A stretch of DNA of 64,000 nt from Clarkia xantiana subsp. parviflora (taxonomy: Eukaryota; Streptophyta; Magnoliopsida; Myrtales; Onagraceae): positions 6,273,834-6,337,833 of the forward strand of contig JAPTYO010000023.1 of assembly GCA_036873135.1 (NCBI GenBank), written 5' to 3'. Positions 58,664 through 64,000 of the stretch are shown piece after piece; the first letter of the stretch is position 1; each line of letters begins with the position of its first letter. The translations under genes and the position numbers were made by a program. Under the pieces are notes generated by a model, which was not told where the DNA came from, did not search any database, and saw only the letters and a program-made list of their open reading frames with translations.

Positions 58664-60536
58664 ACGGCGAGTCCAGTTCCAGGGGGAGGAAGCTCTTCAA
58701 GTTCGATTATGCTTGCAATGAGATTTCAGACACCGCCTATGATGCAGCTCTCCGGGAGGGGTGCATTACTTCCACCTGGGAGCCTCGCTTCCCTTTTCCT
58801 TGGCCTCGCGTCCCGGGTGACCCTGTGGTCACTCGCCCCCGGGAAAGGGAGGTATTTGTCTCCACCGGGCAAATATCGGCAGGGATCCGATTCCCCTTCT
58901 GCGGAAATTTAGTCGAGATGTGTGAATATTACAAAACACATCCGACTACTTTCTCCCCCCAAGCCAGCCGTGTGTGGAATGCCTTCCTTGTTCTCTGCCT
59001 TCGCCAACAGTGGACCTACAGCCTCCGACTCTTCCGGACCTTCTACGGGATGAAATGCAATGATGCCGGGGTCTGCGCCTTCTACCCGCAGATGCCTAAA
59101 TGGAGCAAGGCGCAGCTCTCTCGGTACAGCTGGAATGGTGACACCTGGAAGGTCGCCAAGGGTCGGGGGCTCATCACTGACTCGGGGCCCGACAACAGTG
59201 GCTGGAAGAGGAATTATTTCTTCATCCGCAACAGCTTCATCCCATGGCCTCGATGGGAGGTTGAGGCGGACCCTGCTCCCGCTTTTCACACTTACTCCGA
59301 GGAGGATTTCCAGATTATCCACTGCATCCAGCTTTATAGTTGGGGGGACTCTTTCGCTCCCCTCGATGCCAACTCCATCGGGGAGCGGGACCTGGTTCTG
59401 ACCGGGATCCGACTCCTTGATGTCGTCTCCGGGGGCCAACTCTTCGACGGCCCTTCTAACCTCGTTCCTTGGGTAATATTCTGACTGCACTTTCGTTTTC
59501 GTCTTTGCAGCTAAGAAGGTATCCTTGCTGACCAATCTCGTGCTTAAGCAGGCGGAGACTGATGCTGTCCCACGCCCCGCGAGGAAGAGGAAGTCTTCAA
59601 AGAGGGCCGCCTCCTCATCGGCACCTCCCACTTCGGAGCAGATCAAGCGGGCCCAGGTGGAGAAGATGGAGCAGATCTTCAACACCAAGACTCCTTAGGA
59701 AGGTAAAAAGCTCCGCTTAGAAATTCGATTGTACAGGAGGCGTATTCCCGAGGAGTTAATCCCCTCCGATAAGGGAGCCAGGATTGAAGGGATCAAACGC
59801 ATCCTGCAAGGGGAAACTCCCCGCGTTCTCAAAGCGGTTTACTACAATTATTACGGGAAGGACCAGTATCTCTCCCGTCGCGTCATCTGGTGTAAGGATC
59901 CTGACCAACTTCCTGATTTTCTTTCTGAAGCTTCTCGTCCTCCAGCTGTAGGTCGATCGGGAGCTGGAGCTTCGGCGGAGGTGCCACCCTCCGACACCCG
60001 GGTCGGAGAGCCCCTCCTTTCTCTTCCAGCCCCAGGAGGATCGGGGACTGAAGACGCCCCGACGGACGGCCAGTTCCGTCGGGTGATGGACCTGGATTCT
60101 TTTGAGGAGGCGAGTGAGGGTCAGCCCCTGGTTCGTCGTCGGGGGGCGAGGCAGACCCCGCTGGAGCCAACTCCCGAAGGGCTGCCTCCATCTTCTCCGG
60201 CACAGCAGCTGTCGCCTGTCTTGAGCCTGACTCCCGAGGGGCCGTCGGGTTCTCATGGCGGCTCGGAGGCTCGCACCTCCGATACTCAGGGCGTTGTTCC
60301 CCCTCTCCCCTTAGACGGGAGCTTCTACCAGCTTTACTCCCCCGACCAGGCGGCGGCTCCTTGGACTCCGATCGAGTCGTTGCGGGGGGGTCCCGCTGCG
60401 TCGGGATGATGTATCATCGGAACTGGGTCTGCACCTGCTGGCAGTTTCAGTTCCGCCATCTATGAAGCTTCCGCTCTCCTTGGCTCGAGAGGACATCCAC
60501 GCGGACATTCGCGCCATGGCCGTTCGTCGCGTGGAG

Positions 60537-60616
60537 GTAAGTTTTCCTGTTTTTACACTTAGTACATATAAGGCAGAATATTCTTGTGTACTGACATCTT
60601 CCTTTCTTCTTCACAG
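60537..60616 (+). other. Intron of the element 3 antisense gene
   Basis: GTAAGTTTTCC to TTCTTCACAG, 80 bp, between GTGGAG and GAAATAGCG. Strong plant consensus at both ends. Confidence 0.8.
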
Positions 60617-61529
60617 GAAATAGCGGACCAACACCGCTGTTTCGGGTATGTCCTGGCCTTGGAGGAGGCCCTGGAGCAAGAGCGAGCCAAGACGGCCCCC
60701 GAGGTCTTGGCCAAGCTCAAGGAGGATCTGGCTGCCTCCGAGTCGTCGAAGGGAAAGTTGGTTAAGGAGCAGGCCCTCCTTAACCAGAAGACTCGGGACC
60801 TCCTGAGGCAGGTCCACGACTTCGAGCGGCTGCTGAAGCAGGAGCGACAGAGGCTCCAGGAAGAGCAGCAGGGGCGTGCGGAGGATCGGGACAGGCTTTT
60901 CCTCGAGAAGAAGGCCCTGGAGGATGCCAAGGCGGGGTTGGAGACTGAGAAAGTCCTTCTCGCCAATCGGTCCCGACAGATGGAGTGGGAACTCGCTGAG
61001 TTTCCCACCAAGCTGGCCGAGGCTGAGGCCAAGGGACGGGAAGATTATCGGGGCTCCGAAGCTTTCCAAGTGGATGCGGTGAAGTTCTGTACGGCGGAGG
61101 TGGAGACCAACCTGCTTAATGCTGTCGAAGAGCTCCATCTGGAGTACGGTGGTGCCATCGACTTCACCAAGTCTCAGACTCTCGCCCCCTTCGCGGAGAG
61201 GTATTTCAACCTTTCCGAGGAGAGCGACGGGGCAACACCCCCGAGGGGGCTGCGGGTGCTGAAGGCGCGGTGGAGCCTCCAAGTGCAGATCTCCCAACAA
61301 CTGAGCCCCCGATGATCGATCCTTCACCAGCTGATTTCCCAGAGTCCTATCCTCCCGCGGCCAATCTTCCAGGGTCCGATCCTCCGACCACGGAGCCTTC
61401 TGCCACAGATCTCGTGGACCCTGCTCCCCTCGACGCTGCCAAGGATCAAGCTTAACTGAATCCTTGTAATTTCCTTCTTTTGTCGCGAACCTTCTGGATC
61501 TTTATAATATCAATCCCTTCAGGTCCCGA

Positions 61530-61815
61530 TCACCATTGCACCACTTAAGGTGAATTAACCACGCCACTTAAGGCAATTCGATCATATCACTTAGAGTAAT
61601 TTCGACGCGTCACTTAAGACATTTTACCTACACCACTTAAGGCGATTTAATCGTGCCCCTTAAGGCGAAACCATGCCACTTAAGGCGAAAGCACGCCACT
61701 TAAGGAGAAATCATGCCACTTAAGGTGAAACCATGCCAATTAAGGCGAAATCATGCCACTTAAAGCAATTTATCCACACCACTTAAGGCGATTTAGCCAC
61801 ACCACTTAAGGATTA
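61530..61815. repeat. Tandem repeat with CCACTTAAGGCGA core
   Basis: More than ten units of 20-30 bp containing GCCACTTAAGGCGAAA or close variants, just after the extra gene and before integrase. Confidence 0.9.
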
Positions 61816-61911
61816 AGCATACTTAGAACGATAAGTCTAAGCATAATCTGGTCGGAAGCAACCTCTTTATTCATTGATGGCTCAAAACCTGTTTATATCG
61901 ACTCAAAACGA

Positions 61912-62038
61912 TAAACAACTTGCACCACTGAAGGCGACTTCGATAAACAACTTGCACCACTGAAGGCGACTTAACAAACAACTTGCAACACTGAAGGAGA
62001 CTAAACAAGCAACTTGCACCACTGAAGGCGACTTAACA
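61912..62038. repeat. Tandem repeat with AACTTGCACCACTGAAGGCGACTT
   Basis: Four units of about 32 bp, directly downstream of the integrase stop on the minus strand. Confidence 0.88.
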
Positions 62039-63469
62039 TCAAGCATGACATTTCTTCAAGTGTTCGCCACTAAAAGAATGCTTCAACACATTGCCATTGA
62101 GGTCTTCCAACTTATACGCATTTCGAGCTGGCATCCCCACGACCTTATAAGGCCCTTCCCATTTTGGTGATCTTGTTGATCCGATCCAAAAGGGTAAATT
62201 CGTTCCGACGCCAGACCAGTTCCCCGACAAAGAACTGTCGAGACTTGACTCGTCGATTATAATATCGGGCTGTTGCCAAGCGCTTCCGAGCCTGGGTCTC
62301 CTCGGCACTCCGCCTCTTCTCTTCGACCAAGTCCAAGTCCAGACGCCTCATTTCATCATTCGACAAATGTTCATAGTACCTCGTCCGATGGGATGCCACA
62401 GCTATTTCGACGGGAGCAACTGCATCCGTGCCATAAACAAGACCAAACGGGGTCTCCCCAGTCGATTGTTTGGGTGTTGTTCTAACAGCCCAAAGCACAC
62501 TTTCCAGCTCGTCCAGCCATTTGCCCTTCAAGGCATGGACCCTCTTCTTCAGGCCATCCATCACGATCTTGTTGGCTGACTCCACCTGTCCATTAGTTTG
62601 AGCATGACGGACAGAGGCTGTCCGATGCTTAATTTTCAGTTCCTCCAAGTACTCCTTCCACTGGGCCCCGTTAAACGGAGGGCCATTATCACTGATCACC
62701 ACCTTGGGGATCCCGTATCGGGATATGATATGGGTCTGGAGGAATTTGAGGATATGGTTCCCCGTTGTCTTGGCCAATGCCTTAGCTTCTATACATTTCG
62801 AGAAATAATCAATAGCCACTATCGGCACTGACCTTTTGCAACTGGAAGGGGTCCCAGCAAGTCGATTCCCCATTGCGCGAAGGGCCAAGCACTCTTGATG
62901 GATGTCAAATCGGCAGTTGGAGCCACGATATCCGGGGCGTACTTCTGGCAAGCGTCACAGGATCGGACTAGCATCGTTGCCTCCTTGTTCATCGAGGGCC
63001 AGTAATAGCCCAGGTTCAACACTTTCCTCACGATGGATCGGGCCCCTTCATGACAAGCCAAATATCCTTCGTGCACCTCCCTAAGGATCCGACCTGTGTC
63101 GGGCTCGGCCACGCATTTCAGATAAGGAGTTAGATACCCCTTTTTATACAGCTGATTGTTCACCATCACATAATTGGGCGCGATTCGGCGTATTTTTCCG
63201 GCTGCTACTTCATCATCGGGGACTGCCCCCGTAGTCAGATACGCGGCTATCAGGGTCATCCAAGTGGGCTCCTCCGATCCGATCTCAATGGCAAATACCT
63301 CCGACTGATCGGTGGTTGAAAGGATCACCTTCTCCAAGAAATGCACCTTCCGACTTTCATCGAGGGGTGCCCCCAAGGCGAACTTGCTCAAGGCATCTGC
63401 TTCCACATTATCCTCCCTCGGGATCGCCTCAATATCGAAGCTCTTGAAACTGTCCTTCAGGGTTTGCAC
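62039..63469 (-). pseudogene. Gypsy integrase (element 3), frameshifted
   Basis: Reading minus: the end of RNase H (IPREDNVEADALSKFALGA near 63410); the zinc-binding HxxxxH..CxxC region (63080-62945, EVHEGYLACHEGARS, CDACQKYA); the integrase core with VAIDYFSKCIEAKAL (first D), VISDNGPPF (second D) and NGQVESANKIV (E), 62830-62560; then WAVRTTPKQSTGETPF; and a C-terminal GPYKVVGM module (62180-62050). Frameshifts lie near 62830 and 62170, so it is not intact. The three catalytic residues are still encoded. Integrases insert the cDNA copy and make the 5-bp duplication. It ends at 62039 without a chromodomain that I can recognise, which fits the Tat/Athila side of plant gypsy elements. Confidence 0.88.
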
Positions 63470-63479
63470 CTCGCGAAGA

Positions 63480-64000
63480 TACTTTTTTCATCATCGGGCT
63501 CTTTGCTTCGTATCGCCCCTGGACTTGGTTCACGATCAGGCTAGCATCACACTTCACTTTTAAGTGACCAACTCTTGTTCCTTTAGCAATCTTGAGGCCA
63601 GTGATGAGAGCCTAAATGTCAAGGCCAAGGCATATCGGAGGGGCTCGCCTCCGTCTAGTGGTATCAGTACGAAACCTGCTCCCGATCCTTCTGAATTTGA
63701 GGAGCCATCGGTGTACATCTCCCAAGTATTCTCGGCGTCGGGCTGTTCTGACTGCTCTGTTATCGGATCTCCGTGGTTGCCCCCTCTACAGGGTCCGCTT
63801 CTTCTAGATCGGGGGCTGTAGACTCTGCTATGAAATCTGCCAACGCCTGGCCCTTAATAGCTCGGAGCAAAGTGAATGCGGAACTCACTAAGCTCGACTG
63901 TCCATTTCACTAATCTCCCCGACGCATCAGGTGTGGAGATCCCGATGGAACGTGAGGTAAGAGTATCATCCAGGTGTGGACTTCCCGATGGTCGGATTTT
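63480..64000 (-). pseudogene. Gypsy RNase H and end of RT connection, element 3
   Basis: Reading minus from the window edge: DASGRLVKWTVELSEF (the RT-RNase H connection), then KGQALADFIAES, then the RNase H start MYTDGSSNSEGSGAG, and the VKCDASLIVNQVQGRYEAKS block near 63560-63510. A shift at the T-run 63485-63490 separates it from the frame that continues to 62819. RT itself lies outside the window. Confidence 0.8.

Larger units (their letters stand above)
58535..61455 (+). pseudogene. Antisense multi-exon gene of element 3, PF04195-like (lightly damaged)
   Basis: Exon 1 is only seven bases (58535-58541, ATGTCTG), then an intron (58542-58663, GTAAGA..TTCCAG). Exon 2 starts at 58664 and encodes the family block ISAGIRFPFCGNLVEMCEYY, FSPQASRVWNAFLVL and GWKRNYFFIRN. 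A third exon begins near 59511 after CTTTGCAG; its donor is unclear (a TGG|GTAATA donor would leave only 38 bp). This exon has one TAG (59697-59699) and a shift at the G-run near 60385. An 80-bp intron (60537-60616) leads to a strongly coiled-coil exon with EEALEQERAK.. and LEKKALEDAKAGLETEK (60617-61230). A shift near 61232 leads to a Pro/Glu/Asp-rich tail ending at 61455. The damage is light, so the gene may have been active recently. Confidence 0.82.
58382..64000 (-). mobile_element. Element 3: gypsy element with RNase H and integrase, right end outside the window
   Basis: The minus strand carries RNase H (about 63920-63480), an integrase zinc-binding region and integrase core (63469-62039), in gypsy order RT-RH-INT. 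On the plus strand downstream of integrase lies the multi-exon PF04195-like gene. RT, protease, Gag and the 5' LTR lie beyond 64000. No 3' LTR is recognised left of the extra gene, so the left boundary is not defined; the start given is the promoter of the extra gene. It differs from elements 1 and 2 in keeping RH and INT. Confidence 0.75.

Noticed and set aside
1..64000. tRNA and rRNA genes
   Set aside because: No cloverleaf-like A/B box pairs or rRNA sequence noticed by eye; a tRNAscan run would be needed to exclude them fully.

Overview
This window is nuclear DNA from a flowering plant, most likely a eudicot. It is AT-rich intergenic sequence with a few short intron-containing host genes, packed with nested plant transposable elements (Ty3/gypsy, Ty1/copia, Mutator-like, hAT, PIF/Harbinger, Helitron, TRIM). 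Two host genes look intact: an AP2/ERF transcription factor of the ERF025-027 type (23644-24186, +) and a four-exon DUF662 / RAB6-interacting golgin gene (29989-31160, -). I see no rRNA or tRNA gene and no prokaryotic feature. The species cannot be named from the sequence.

Left part (1-12.3 kb): a complete non-autonomous hAT element (659-1594) with a perfect 8-bp target duplication GATCTTAA, then a complete 10.5-kb LTR element, 'element 1' (1799-12261), with TG..CA LTRs, a primer-site-like motif, a polypurine tract and a perfect 5-bp duplication GGTCC. From 12.3 to 23.5 kb: a Harbinger-like element with TTA duplication (13547-14533), a Helitron-like element, a GAGCATCC-type MITE (15454-15870) and a decayed copia element (about 16.8-21.3 kb). 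The ERF gene and golgin gene follow, separated by about 5.8 kb of repeats. At 31.5-35.7 kb are a Helitron-like element and a copia fragment.

Middle (35.7-45.8 kb): 'element 2', an inverted relative of element 1 that lacks its 3' LTR and carries a nested 520-bp TRIM (40672-41191). At 46.8-52.1 kb lies a decayed Mutator-like transposase gene (-) with two large foldback MITEs in its 5' region, each with its own 10-bp or 9-bp target duplication. A solo LTR (about 55.5-56.5 kb) follows. The right end (58.5-64.0 kb) holds 'element 3', a gypsy element whose RNase H and integrase run on the minus strand and whose extra gene runs on the plus strand.

The unusual system is shared by elements 1, 2 and 3: each carries a multi-exon gene in antisense to the retroelement. 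Its product looks like the plant 'putative gypsy type transposon' family (PF04195-like), with a conserved GLRFPYC...P.D.SP block and a C-terminal coiled coil. In elements 1 and 2 the sense strand encodes Gag, protease and then a second Gag-like module with its own zinc-knuckle-like motif, in the place where reverse transcriptase would normally be. No RT, RNase H or integrase is present in either. This points to a non-autonomous family with a conserved but unusual layout, probably mobilised by a relative such as element 3. All copies in the window carry stops or frameshifts.
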